From the NCBI RefSeq assembly GCF_017654505.1, contig NC_054570.1:2848544-2912543 (forward strand): 64,000 nucleotides of DNA, given 5' to 3'. Within the stretch, counting starts at the first letter, position 1. Every line of letters begins with the position of its first letter. Source of the DNA: Polyodon spathula (Eukaryota > Chordata > Actinopteri > Acipenseriformes > Polyodontidae). This document shows, piece after piece, positions 9,556 to 20,545 of the stretch. The notes below the pieces were generated by a model. It was not told the origin of the DNA and searched no databases. It worked only from the letters and a program-made list of their open reading frames with translations. Made by a program: the position numbers and the translations under genes.

Positions 9556-12016
9556 GAACAAACACGCTGACATACAGTTTCACTAAGATCTTTGGAGCTG
9601 CATGGCTGCCAGACTTTGTTATAGTGGAGATGGTGAACGATGTGCAGTTTGTGAGTTTCGACAGCAACACCATGAAGCTAAAATCCCACCACAACTGGAT
9701 AGAGAAGGGTGTTAGTCAGGAAGAGTGGGAGGCACATACTTCACGTGCGTTTCACGAGCAGGATTTTTTAAGAGAGAGGCTGGGAGCTGTGATGAAGAAA
9801 TTTATCCATTCAGGAGGTGAGATTAGAGAAGGACGGACATCTCTCTTCTGTCAGACACACAAACAGTGCGATGTAGATATAAACACACACACAAGCACAC
9901 ACCATCTGTTCTATCACTTAGATCACCACGATAATGGAAGCTAGAACTAAATTAACTATTTCTATTAAACAAACCCTCTTCTTATACTGCCTTACCTACA
10001 TCAACGTTAGGTAGTCCACTATCAACCCTAATCTGAGTCATTAAACTAACATTTTTTAAGGTTTTATCTTGAATGCTCTGATGAGTGTGGGCCACCTTAC
10101 CACTCTTGTACTGTAACAGAAAATCCTGTAAAATATTGTTTTGTATTGCTGACTGAAATACACTGGCAACAATATTGATAAGTCTTTGCCAGAGAACCAC
10201 AAACACACATCCCAGTAGCGCTTATCTAGTGTGTTTTATAGACTTGTCCTTTGTGTGTGCACGTCAGGAGTTCACACATTCCAGAGGGTGGCTGGCTGTG
10301 AGCTGGATGACGACGGGACCTCACGGATATTTTATCAGGATGCGTACGACGGGAAGGAATTCCTTAGTTTAGATTTGGAGAGGGAGACCTGGATTGCGGC
10401 CATGCAACAGGCAGTCTTCTTCAAGCAGATTTTACAAGCCAGTAAAGCTTACATACTCAACAGTTACAAAGAGGAGTGTGTGTACTGGCTGAAGAGATAC
10501 CTGGAGAAGGGGAGAAACATATTCAAGAGGAGAGGTAACAATCCCATAGCACTGTGAGCCACATTACAGAAAACTGGCTATTGAAAGCTTGCTGATACTC
10601 TAGAGGTGAGGCGACCCACAGTTGTTGTAAAGCTTTGACATCCCCCTTTCTTTCTGTTGGGAAGTTTTGATGGCTGTTTGATGGGTCCCGTCAACCTGCC
10701 TTGATTGTTGTGAGAGATGTCAGAGGTCTCGTAGGAGAAAGGCAAGATCCTGGCCCACACCTGTCCACTCATCCCCTTTAATCAATATCTAATGCTTAAG
10801 CGTGCCTGGTTTATTTAATAGGATGTTAGTATTTAGAGGCAGGGCAATCCTAACAGCACTTTGAGGACCATTGGTGCTGCATGAAACGACTTTTTGCAGA
10901 AGGTTACCTAACAAATGCATGTTCTTCTTTGGCAGTCCGACCCAAAGTGAGGCTGTTGGAGAAGAAAGCTGTTCAACCTGCAGGGTCAGAGGTCACCTGT
11001 CACGTGACAGGCTTCTACCCTCGAGATATCGAGGTGACCTGGCTGAAAGATGGGCAGGGTCCCCTGGAGGAGGGGGTGTGGAGTGGGGAGGTGCTGCCCA
11101 ACCATGACGGGACCTACCAGGTTAGAAAGACCTTGACCGTGAGCCCTGAGGAGCAGGAGAGACACAGATACACCTGCCAGGTGGACCACGCCAGCCTGGG
11201 GGTGAAGATAGCGAAGGAGTGGGGTAAGACAGAGAGAGGGAGAGCTGGTACATATTGCAGGGGCTTCTATGTACAGATCTGCTTTATGGGTACCCAGTAA
11301 ATTCACAATTCTAATGCCCTTGTGAGATGGTTGGCTTTATTAAAATCTAATAGCTAATAGATTTTTAAACCTCAGGTAGCACTATCTGTAAGCTGAAATG
11401 CTCCTTGCTCATTTGTCAACAGGTAGAAATCTCAATAAAACAGCTCAGTGCTGCAGGTCTGTCTTCATGGCTCCTGAGTTGCTTTGTGTTTGCTGTTGCA
11501 GGGACTGGTTCAAACACTGGGATTATCTTTAGTGTTGTGGTGTCTGCACTGCTCCTGATCACTGTTATCATCGCCGGAGTTCTGATCTTTAAGAAGAGAC
11601 AAGCAGGTGAGCGAACTGGGAGCTGCTTCAGTGTTACATTTATCATAGCTCTCTATCTACTTTAAGAGAATCAGTTACAGGCATTTATTTCAATATCCCC
11701 AAAAAGATAAACGGTGATGTTAGCACAATCAGAACTGAACATTAATCCGGTTTTATTCCCTCCCAGGTGTCAAGACCCTGGACTACACAGCAGCTCAGAG
11801 TGAGTGTTTAAGATGTTTCTAATTGAAGAAATATGGCAATCTGAAATTAGAAACATGCTCTAGACTTGCATACATTTTTACCATTGTTAGTTCTGCCATG
11901 TTGCATAGTTTATTTGAGCTGCGGGTGTCATGTTTTAAACAATAGCACGTTTTTCAATAATTAAAACTTTTTTCTTTAAAGTTCCATTCCTTCCTGATAT
12001 TTCAGCAGCGGAATAG
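9556..12016 (+). CDS. MHC class I heavy chain, signal exon not found
   Basis: Five exons join in phase 1: alpha1 9556-9816, alpha2 10268-10534, alpha3 10936-11223, membrane 11502-11606 and cytoplasmic 11767-11799. A short last exon reaching a TAG at 12014-12016 is tentative. Alpha1 begins TLTYSFTKIFG and alpha2 begins VHTFQRVAGCELDDDG. The alpha2 disulphide cysteines are present (GCELDD and EECVYWLKRYL). Alpha3 is an Ig C1 domain with CHVTGFYPRDIEVTWLKDG and YTCQVDHASL. The membrane exon has a roughly 25-residue hydrophobic helix followed by KKRQ. The product should pair with beta2-microglobulin at the cell surface and present ligands to T or NK cells. The segment between the alpha2 tryptophan (TWIAAM) and second cysteine is two residues shorter than in human classical chains, and alpha1 is divergent, so it may be non-classical. 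In the alpha1 frame the upstream sequence stays open to 9411, but no convincing leader is seen. Introns are short (about 160-450 bases). Confidence 0.88.
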
Positions 12017-12353
12017 AGTGATGTGTCTTCCAGATCCTCTAGTAATTCCTGAGGTACCGATCCATTCATTGTCGTTGATCAACTGATCCAATACTGATCT
12101 CCAGCACAGTCTGTAAATACTGTACACACAATCTGTTTTGAATTAACTCCTATAAATTGCTGAATGCAGCAATGACCTCGTTTGAATGGTATTCTAGCTA
12201 ACGACAAGAAATTAGAACAAGCAAAGGCTGATTTATCTGGATTACTGTCTACCCACTCGGTATTGTGCTTGACTAACTGCCCCATATCTGCTGTGTTTCA
12301 GTTGCTGCGATGCTGACTGCAGAGAAAGCAGCTGAGCTTAGGAGTTTAAGAGC

Positions 12354-12359
12354 AATAAA
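12354..12359 (+). terminator. Candidate polyadenylation signal for MHC class I
   Basis: AATAAA in GAGCAATAAAGGCAC, about 340 bases after the tentative stop codon. No closer AATAAA is seen after the cytoplasmic exons. Confidence 0.35.
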
Positions 12360-12538
12360 GGCACTGTCTGAGGGCATTGTAGTTACACTGTGGTTGACAT
12401 GAACAGCAGCATAAATGGTAATCAGATGATCTGGTCTCCAGAGTTTTAGAGAACTGTAAAATCAAGGGGATGCTGGAACCCTAAAACACTGCTGCCACCT
12501 GGAGGAGACACGGAGACATGCAAATACTGCACTGGAAA

Positions 12539-12571
<33 letters not shown>

Positions 12572-14489
12572 CGAGACAGCTGTCATATTCTTATAAATCC
12601 TGAAAGGTCTTCTGTATTTTATGGAGCTTGAATTGTTTTAAATGTAAATTCTTAATTACTTTTTCTATTTTTTTTTTATTATTATTTTGGCGTTTATTTT
12701 AAAATTGTGGAGGTTGTAGATTTCTGTTTTTGAGAATTACTTTGTAAATGTTTATAAAAATTATATAAATTAGAGTAAACGTAGATATCATATAATATTT
12801 GTGTAATCCTATAAACTATGAGCACTGATGAGCACTGATTAATAATAATAATAATAATAATATATAATAAATAATGTCAATGGTTTTTATTTTACATTTT
12901 ACCACTTGTCTTTTAATAAAATGTTAGTATGTATGAACAGTAGTTTTATTATTAAGTCTTAATGTGTCGAACGGTAATAATATTACAGAATTACACAGCT
13001 TGCCATTACTGAATGTCTTCATGTGTTGGCAGCATTGACAACAAAACGCGGTGTTCCACCGTCGTAACTGTTTGTTTTGTAGCTGTGCTTGTAGCTCTGG
13101 TATATAGATATATATATATATATATATATTATATATTATATATATATATATATATATAGATCGTTATATCCCTTATGCATCACAAAATTTCAGGTAATAT
13201 CATGTAAAACATATACAAATTTTAGTTACACTGAAGAGCGACGTTTTTTTTTTTTTCAAAGCAACACCTGCACACAGGTTGTGAACTCATGCTGTTAAAC
13301 TGGTTTGCTTTCCTTGTGTAATAAACGGCAGGATGTCCTGTCGTGGGTCGCACAGCAGACGCGGTTTAGGTGTTGGTGGATGTAGAATTGTTTTCAATTC
13401 GTTGGTCGAGAATCGATGCGGAGAACGGCGAGGTCTTCTTCATCTGTGAACCAGTACGAAAACAAATAAAACTTCACTCTACAAACATATGACATGCAAT
13501 ATGACTTCATAGCCACATCACAGAGAAGCAATTTCTCCTAATTTAGAGAGTGAGAGCCTCTTTTTCTTTAGTATGGGCTGGGAACCCTCCACAGATAATT
13601 TACCCAACAGTGAGACTGGCAGCAGCATCCAGTTCAGTATTAATTAATTATTATCCTGGTTATTGGTAACCTAACAATGAGCCCCAATCGTCACATAATA
13701 TCATTCTTTACATGCAAATAAACATGTTCCCATCCAGCTAACAGTATAGGTAGGTCATTTATTTACAAGTTCATTACAATCCAACGTAATTTCAGAAACC
13801 TGAAATTGATTAAAATTGATCTGCGAACCTCCATGGGCCGAGAACTCCTTGTCCAATCTAGCTATTGTATTGATTGAATTTGCATTGGCCAACTCTCTGA
13901 ACTATAACCATGTCAACCACAACCATGTGGGGCGCTTTCATCACAGTATTTTTTAAAAACTGCATTAAGTCAGTTTGCAATAATAAAGATATAGATATTG
14001 TTTGTGACGAATTGCTATTAACTATCTTACGAGTATGTTTATGCTTGGTAATAATTAGTTAATATAAAGAAAGTACGATGAAGTGTGTGTGTGGGGGGGG
14101 GGGGGGGGGTGATTCTCAAGTCTGAGTCCGTCTTTTCAGTGAAATTGGTTTCATGTTTATAAAGACGTTTTAAAAAGAACGGGACTTATTAAAAATATAT
14201 CAATGTATTATTAACATTTAAACATAAAAAGCAGCGTTGTAAAGGTCAAGCGAAAGTTTTTATTTCCTTGTTGCCATGCTTACACAATTAAAAAAGGCAG
14301 AGCTTGATTTGATTAGATTTACATTCACAAACAAGCATGTGACATTGTGTGTGTGTGTGTGCCAATATATTTAGTTTGTTGTCGACTTTCACCATGTGTG
14401 GCGTTTTGTTTGACTGGAGTTAGGAATAATAAATAAAAATATAGTGAGAGTCAATGTAAAGTCATCGTAAACCCTATAAGCAAACGTGA

Positions 14490-14501
<12 letters not shown>

Positions 14502-14580
<79 letters not shown>
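14502..14580 (+). repeat. (GA)n microsatellite
   Basis: Nearly uninterrupted GA dinucleotides for about 79 bases, following a short (GT)n. Confidence 0.98.
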
Positions 14581-14583
<3 letters not shown>

Positions 14584-14940
14584 GATGGTGACTGCTTTTA
14601 TTCACTTTAAAAATATTTAATTAAATCTTGATGTATTGAAGTGAATAGCAGTTTTGAAATGGCTCTTGATGTGTGTTGGTGTCACTGTTTCTTTGATGAA
14701 TTGAAGGCTTCTGTGGGGGGTGAACTGGATCAGCACCACCCGATATACACCCGCCCAACAAGGAACAGGACATGTGCACAAAGGCACAGCGACTGGAGCG
14801 GGTGTTGCCCATTACCCAACTAGATGAAATTAGTTTGTTATGTTAAATGAAAAATGCACTTCAACAGAGATTTGTCTTGTTTATAATATGAGCAAATAAA
14901 CGGTATCGCTAATCCTGGTGTGATGTCATTACTTGTACAA

Positions 14941-15190
14941 CGCCTCCCAGGCTTAGTGGTCCAGCGGTTAAGGAAAGAGGATTGTTACCCTGCTCAGCCA
15001 CTCCCTGTGTGTGACCCTGAGCAAGTCACTTCACCTCCTTGTGCTCCGACTTTCGGATGAGACGCAAAACAGAGGTCCTATTGGAAGTGGCTCTGCAGCA
15101 GCAGCTGTGATGCATAGTTCACCCCCTGTTCTCTGTAAGTCGCTTTGGATAAAAGTGTCTGCTGAATGCCTAATCGATAATAATGAACCT
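14941..15190 (+). repeat. tRNA-derived SINE with LINE-like tail
   Basis: The head has an A-box-like TTAGTGGTCCAGCGGTTAAG. The body has GACCCTGAGCAAGTCACTTC, and the tail has AAGTCGCTTTGGATAAAAGT followed by GTCTGCTGAATGC. The B-box part of the head is missing because GATTGTTACCC joins directly to TGCTCAGCC. The head and body relate to the SINE at 38170, but the tail type differs. Confidence 0.8.
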
Positions 15191-15290
15191 GATGCATAGT
15201 CATTTCCAATTCACATCAATACCAGGGTTATAAGATATGTTATCATAAAGTAGTAAATTCATTTTCAGTGGGTTGTGACCAAGATATACC

Positions 15291-15539
15291 CTACAGAGGA
15301 GACTGGGCGCGAAATCCAACATTGAGCAAATGAGAGAGGACGGATAGGTCGGTTCTCTTCTGTCTGATGGTCAGTTTCACCGCCTCATGGATCAGGTGGC
15401 GAGCCAGCTCGGAGACCCGCAGGGCACACGTAGCACAGCAGCACCGCCTGCTGCTCCACAGACCTGCCGCTGTGTCTGGCCCACGGTCACCCAACTTTTC
15501 CAAAATTGTATTTTCCAAAAACATCCTCTCCCACGACAC
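15291..15539 (-). CDS. Unassigned open frame, possible terminal exon
   Basis: A minus-strand frame of 82 codons ends in TAG at 15291. Its last 40 residues (for example SELARHLIHEAVKLTIRQKR) look like an amphipathic helix-rich protein segment rather than random translation. The DNA is more GC-rich than its flanks, which are SINE and A/T-rich sequence. I recognise no family. It could be a 3' exon of an otherwise lost gene or chance. A possible acceptor CAG lies near 15463. Confidence 0.2.
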   Translation of the reverse strand: MSWERMFLENTILEKLGDRGPDTAAGLWSSRRCCCATCALRVSELARHLIHEAVKLTIRQKRTDLSVLSHLLNVGFRAQSPL

Positions 15540-15863
15540 AAGCAGAGAGCATCGCTCTATGATTGCCCATTACAACTCAATAAAACACAACACGGATTGA
15601 GTGACAAGGGGTTAAAATACATTCAATTGAAGTTCTGCATCACCCTATAGAATTAACTCCCTGTGCTTCAACAAGTCGACATATTGAATTATATGCCGCT
15701 TTGAAGTTTTTCATATACTTTACGAAAAACTGACAAATCTGATATTTCATAGATCAAACATGAAATGCTGTTCTATACTATTATGGCTTCTGGTAGACCT
15801 TTGATGTGTCATTTTGTAGTTTATTGGAATAAATGAAAGATATAAATGATGTTCAAATGTATG

Positions 15864-15866
<3 letters not shown>

Positions 15867-15931
<65 letters not shown>
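15867..15931 (+). repeat. (TTA)n microsatellite
   Basis: About 21 consecutive TTA/ATT units. Confidence 0.97.
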
Positions 15932-15933
<2 letters not shown>

Positions 15934-16346
15934 AGTGGCGTCTATAAACTCCATGACATGTTTGTAACTTTTTCATTCTTTTTTTTTCAAGATATTTCTA
16001 ATAGGGTTAATCTTTATTGGTTTAATTCAATAGTTTTCCTTCTTGAACTACCCTTTGACAAATCAATGCAGAATGACTTTATCACTGTGGATACGAACAT
16101 TTTACATTTATGACATAAATAAAGTACTTTTCAAAAATGTTCAGGAGTGAAAGTGATATTGTTGATGGGTGTTTTGGGGAAGTTTAAAATGAAGGCTGTC
16201 TCAGTCGTGTTGATTTGCATTGGTTGGGCGTGACAGTGCGATCTCGTTAATGTTCAGATTAATTCAGTCGCACCTTCATACCGAGCGAGCAGAACTCAAG
16301 CGACAGACAGCAGCCACTGCGCTCTCTAATAATAGGCAAGTCGTTT

Positions 16347-16378
<32 letters not shown>

Positions 16379-16704
16379 TATTGCCCGATGGTTCTTGTAA
16401 AAGGTGACTGATTGCAGGCCTGTCCTCTTTATTTACTTGCAATACTCATATAAAACACTGTGTTTAATAGTCACTCCACTGAAATCATCACAGTGTCAGT
16501 CCAAACATATGAACCGATGTGTCGTGACAGGGGTTGGGACGTTTTATTTCATTGTCCGACCGTCATTTGATGTAATTACATTTTAAAATCACAGTAATAA
16601 ATTGGATAATATTTGAAAAAAAAAAGTGACCAGTAAAATAAAGGTCATGCAAAAGTTCTCATTTTCCTGTTGCAGTGCAAAGCACGCCTGATTTGATTAG
16701 ATTT

Positions 16705-16764
16705 ACATAAGAACATAAGAACATAAGAAAGTTTACAAACGAGAGGAGGCCATTCGGCCCCCAA
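16705..16764 (-). mobile_element. LINE 3' end fragment
   Basis: ACATAAGAACATAAGAA followed by AGTTTACAAACGAGAGGAGG and CCATTCGGCCC is the reverse complement of the 3' end of the LINE at 56279-57060 (GGCCGAATGGCCTCCTCTCG ... TTATGTTC repeats). It is a 5'-truncated copy of the same family in opposite orientation, about 100 bases before the lectin start codon. Confidence 0.85.
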
Positions 16765-16862
16765 AAAAAACATGCCCCAAAAGATCAGGGGAGCGTGCAA
16801 CACTTTTCCCAACAGATTAGATTAATAGAAAGTCTTCTCTTTGTAACGCAGATTCTGCTGTG

Positions 16863-19800
16863 ATGGGGGAGAGAGGGCTGCTCATCCTTCTGCTTGCGGG
16901 TGAGCTCCCTTTATTTCTGTTTGTTTTCACATTGCAGTTTTTTGCAGCTGACAAAATCATTCCAGTGTGTTCTTCTCCAATATGTGCAGTATTGCCATTA
17001 CTTTGTCGCCTTTACGTTCTTCTGTGTGGAAGATGCACACATTGTGTTAGACGTGGATTTACACAGCCTTGACATGGTATGGAATCGACTCTACCAGGTG
17101 TTAGAAGGTGTCTTGAGAGATGTTAACCCATTCTGTCATTATTAGTTCATGCTATTGGTGCAGAGAGCTAGCCAGAGGATAATGAATTCGTGCTGGTTCA
17201 GCAACACACTGGTATGCTGATATACTGGTGGCCAGACTAAATCAGCAACCATGTATCCAAATCAGCCTGGCCATGTTCTGATGTGTCTTATTGATCCCAA
17301 TTTAGTTTTTGTGTTTATGCGTTTTTTCAGGACTTCGCATTCGTGCTTCTGTCCCAGACAGAAAACTCGTGTTTGTGGAAACTGAGATGACCTGGTCTGA
17401 AGCTCAAAGCTACTGCAGAAATATGTACACTGACCTGGCCACTGTGAGCAACCAGGGGGTAGCAGAGCAGCTCTTAAATATCAGAGGAGCGTCTCTCAGT
17501 GATGCTGCCTGGATCGGGCTGTATCGTGATGACACGCAGAACTGGCAGTGGTCTAACAGCGATGATGTCGTTCGACTGGCGATCTTCGACTGGAAGGCAG
17601 AGCTCTTCTGTGCTTCAGTCAGTTCACAGGGAGAGTGGGAGGATAAAGACTGCTATGAGGGGAAAGCTTTCATGTGCTACAAAGGTAATAATGAAGCATC
17701 GCATGTAGGGGGAGCCTGTGTCAATTTTCAAACCATCATCTACTACAACAAATGTCTTATTTTCAGGGATATTGAACCTCCTTGTGTATAATCTAATGGC
17801 ACTTTGACCTGTGACTTAAGATGTGATCATCTGACTTTTTGGTAACTGGATAATAAATAGCTAACAAGATATGGCTTCATATTGGTTAAACATGTGTTCT
17901 GTTTCATCTCTAGGCCTTTTACTAATACACACTCACACTGGGTACAGACAGCTTCTCTCAATAGAGATGGTGTGAACATTAACCCTTTCAGTGCCACATT
18001 GTTTTAACCTCTAGCCATATTAATTGTACAGATCTCTTGCTTTGAGACAACGTTCTGCAGGCTGTATTCTATGATTCTCTCAATAAAGCTGTATTTTATG
18101 TAGTGTCCAGTAGAGATAAGCCTCTTCGCTGTCTCATTGTTTTTAACCTCTGGACAAATTAAATCTTGTTCAATTTCCATATTCCATCCGATCTCTGATG
18201 ACACAGCCCTTCGATTATTCCACTAAGAGTGCTTTGTTTTTGTTCACAACAACTCCCATGTCTCATTTAAAAGACTTGATCGAGGAGTTCAGAGCCACCT
18301 CACCTCTACAACTAACCCCTTTGATCTGCTGCTTGTGTTTACAGAGACCAGCAACATCACTGAGAGATACACTCTGATTGAAGAGCTGAAAACCTGGACT
18401 GAAGCTCAGCAGTACTGTAGAGAACACCACACCGACCTCGTCAGTATAAAGAGAGCCAGTGAAAATGAAGACCTAGTGAAGAAAGCGCAGGGCGTGCCCT
18501 TCTGGATAGGCTTGTTCAACGTGCCCTGGAAGTGGTCACACCAGGGTGATAACTACACATTTCACACCTGGAAAAATGGGGAACCAGACAATGCGAAAGG
18601 CATTGAGAGGTGTGTGGGGATGCTTAGTAATGGACAATGGCAGGACCACAACTGCAATGTTCTTACTCCTTTCTGGTGTTATGGTGAGGATCCCTGTTTT
18701 ACGTACATCTGACTTTCAGCCCAGCTTATTGGTGTGTGTGGCGGTGTGTGTGTGTGTGTCATTAACCAATCCCATGCTTGTATTTCTTTCAGACACTGGT
18801 TCTTTTTTGATATACAACGCCTATCAGAAAACATGCGTCGATGCCATCAGTTCCAGCTCTGTACTGAGCAGTCCTTGCGTCCCCAATGCCAAATCCCAGC
18901 AGTTCAGATGGGTCTCTGGATACAGACTGCAAAGCGTCTCACTGGAACTGTGTCTGGGAGTGGAGAATAAGACCGAGGGGGTTGAAGTCCTGCTCCACCC
19001 CTGTGATGAGAAGGATGAACTGCAGCAGTGGGAATGCAGGGACGGCGATTTATTTGCAATCCAAGGAGCTGACCTATTTTTAAATTGCAGACACTTGCTT
19101 GTAAACTCTATCGTGGTGTGTAGTGAATCGGGGCATTATAGCAGATGGAGCACATATGACAAGCAGGAGAACTTGTGCTCCAGATTTTATGAAGGTACTT
19201 GCAATTTTAGCTGTGCATGTGATGGAATCTATCTCAGTTTTCTGAAATGTGCATTTTTGTGATGAGAAGAGCCTGGTAATAAACCTGTCTGAAGTGACGT
19301 CACACCCTCACAGCGTTCACCACACTGACCACATCAATATAAAGAGCGCCAGTGAAAACGATGAAATAGGGAAGAAAGTGCGGATAGGAAACCAGCCCTT
19401 GTTATTAAGAGTCTAAGAGCAGGGAGAAGCTACCCGTCATTGTTATACACAGGAGAGACGCATGCGCTTTTGGTACTAAGCCTTCTAATTGTTTTATTTT
19501 GTTAAATACTGAACCACAGATCTGGAAGAAGTCATCACTGTTCAGTCTGACTTTCAGAGCTCTGAAATATACGGGCTAGCCACTTCCCAAACACCAGACG
19601 GAGGAGAACAATCCCAGCAGCCTTCCAAGATGGGCGGCACCTCTCCTCGAGTCAGCTCCCCTGGGCACTCCAGCTCCTGGCTCTCTGGCACTTCACCCAC
19701 AGGAACAGGTGAGTATCGTGCCATGGGATGCAATATAACAGCTTTCCTGAGTAGAGTAATACTTTGAGCAGTCCAAAGATGGACTCTTGACACTAATAAA

Positions 19801-20488
19801 GCTAGCAACCATATTTATATTGACAGCAGCATACAAACGGTTTTAATGAATACATTTCTTATTTCATTTTTTTACAGCTCCAAATCCCACAAGCCCACCT
19901 TCAACACCTGCCTCTGAAGGTACATGCAGAGTGGAGTTTAATGTCCTCATGTGTCGTGTAAGAGTTCTGTGCAACTATTCAGCAACAATTACAAGAAGAC
20001 AGAAACTGTGTCTCACTACAGACCCCTCTCCTCAGCCTTGAATGCAGTCCAAGAATTGTGCTGATCAGGGCTGTGAAGCCAGCTGTTTATTTAATAAGTC
20101 ATATTTCTATCTGTAGTAGAAAGCGAGAAATCACGTCTGTGATAATATTTGTGATGACAATGACCTGTAACCCAAACCACACTGCTAGCATGAAGAAATT
20201 CAGACCTAATGCAGCTGAAGCAGCACAATAGCCCAATAGCCTTTAAGATTAAATGCTAGTATTGCTGCAAACTCCAACCAAGAATTCATGACTGGCACAT
20301 GAATAGCACGCACATAAAAGAAAACATTAAAGTTGCAGCTGGCTCTATTGCTGTTTCGTCTGACTTAAGTTTAAGGTGGGAGTCCATCAAAAACTTAAAA
20401 GAAAGAGTAGAGAAGGCATTTTCAGTACAGTTCAGATTCTGATCAATACTCAGAACAAATCAGCTGTTTTGGATTGGTGACTGTACAT

Positions 20489-20545
<57 letters not shown>

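Larger units (their letters stand above)
12017..16862. other. Repeat-rich spacer between MHC class I and lectin gene
   Basis: Contains a poly(G) run (12538-12569), an (ATA)n tract (12840-12860), a (TA)n tract (13103-13158), a second poly(G) (14092-14109), a long (GA)n tract (14502-14580), a SINE (14941-15190), a long (TTA)n tract (15867-15931) and a (TTTC)n tract (16341-16379). Segments at 14240-14330 and 16640-16710 share AAGGTCA.GC.AAAGTT and TGATTTGATTAGATTTACAT, so they are diverged duplicates. One unassigned minus-strand open frame lies at 15291-15539. Confidence 0.6.

Noticed and set aside
12538..12569. Poly(G) run as a regulatory G-quadruplex
   Set aside because: A homopolymer of this length is as likely a sequencing or assembly artefact, and nothing nearby links it to a function.
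17960..18200. Second piggyBac-like element starting TTAACCCTTTCAGTGCC
   Set aside because: No matching inverted end with TTAA was found downstream.
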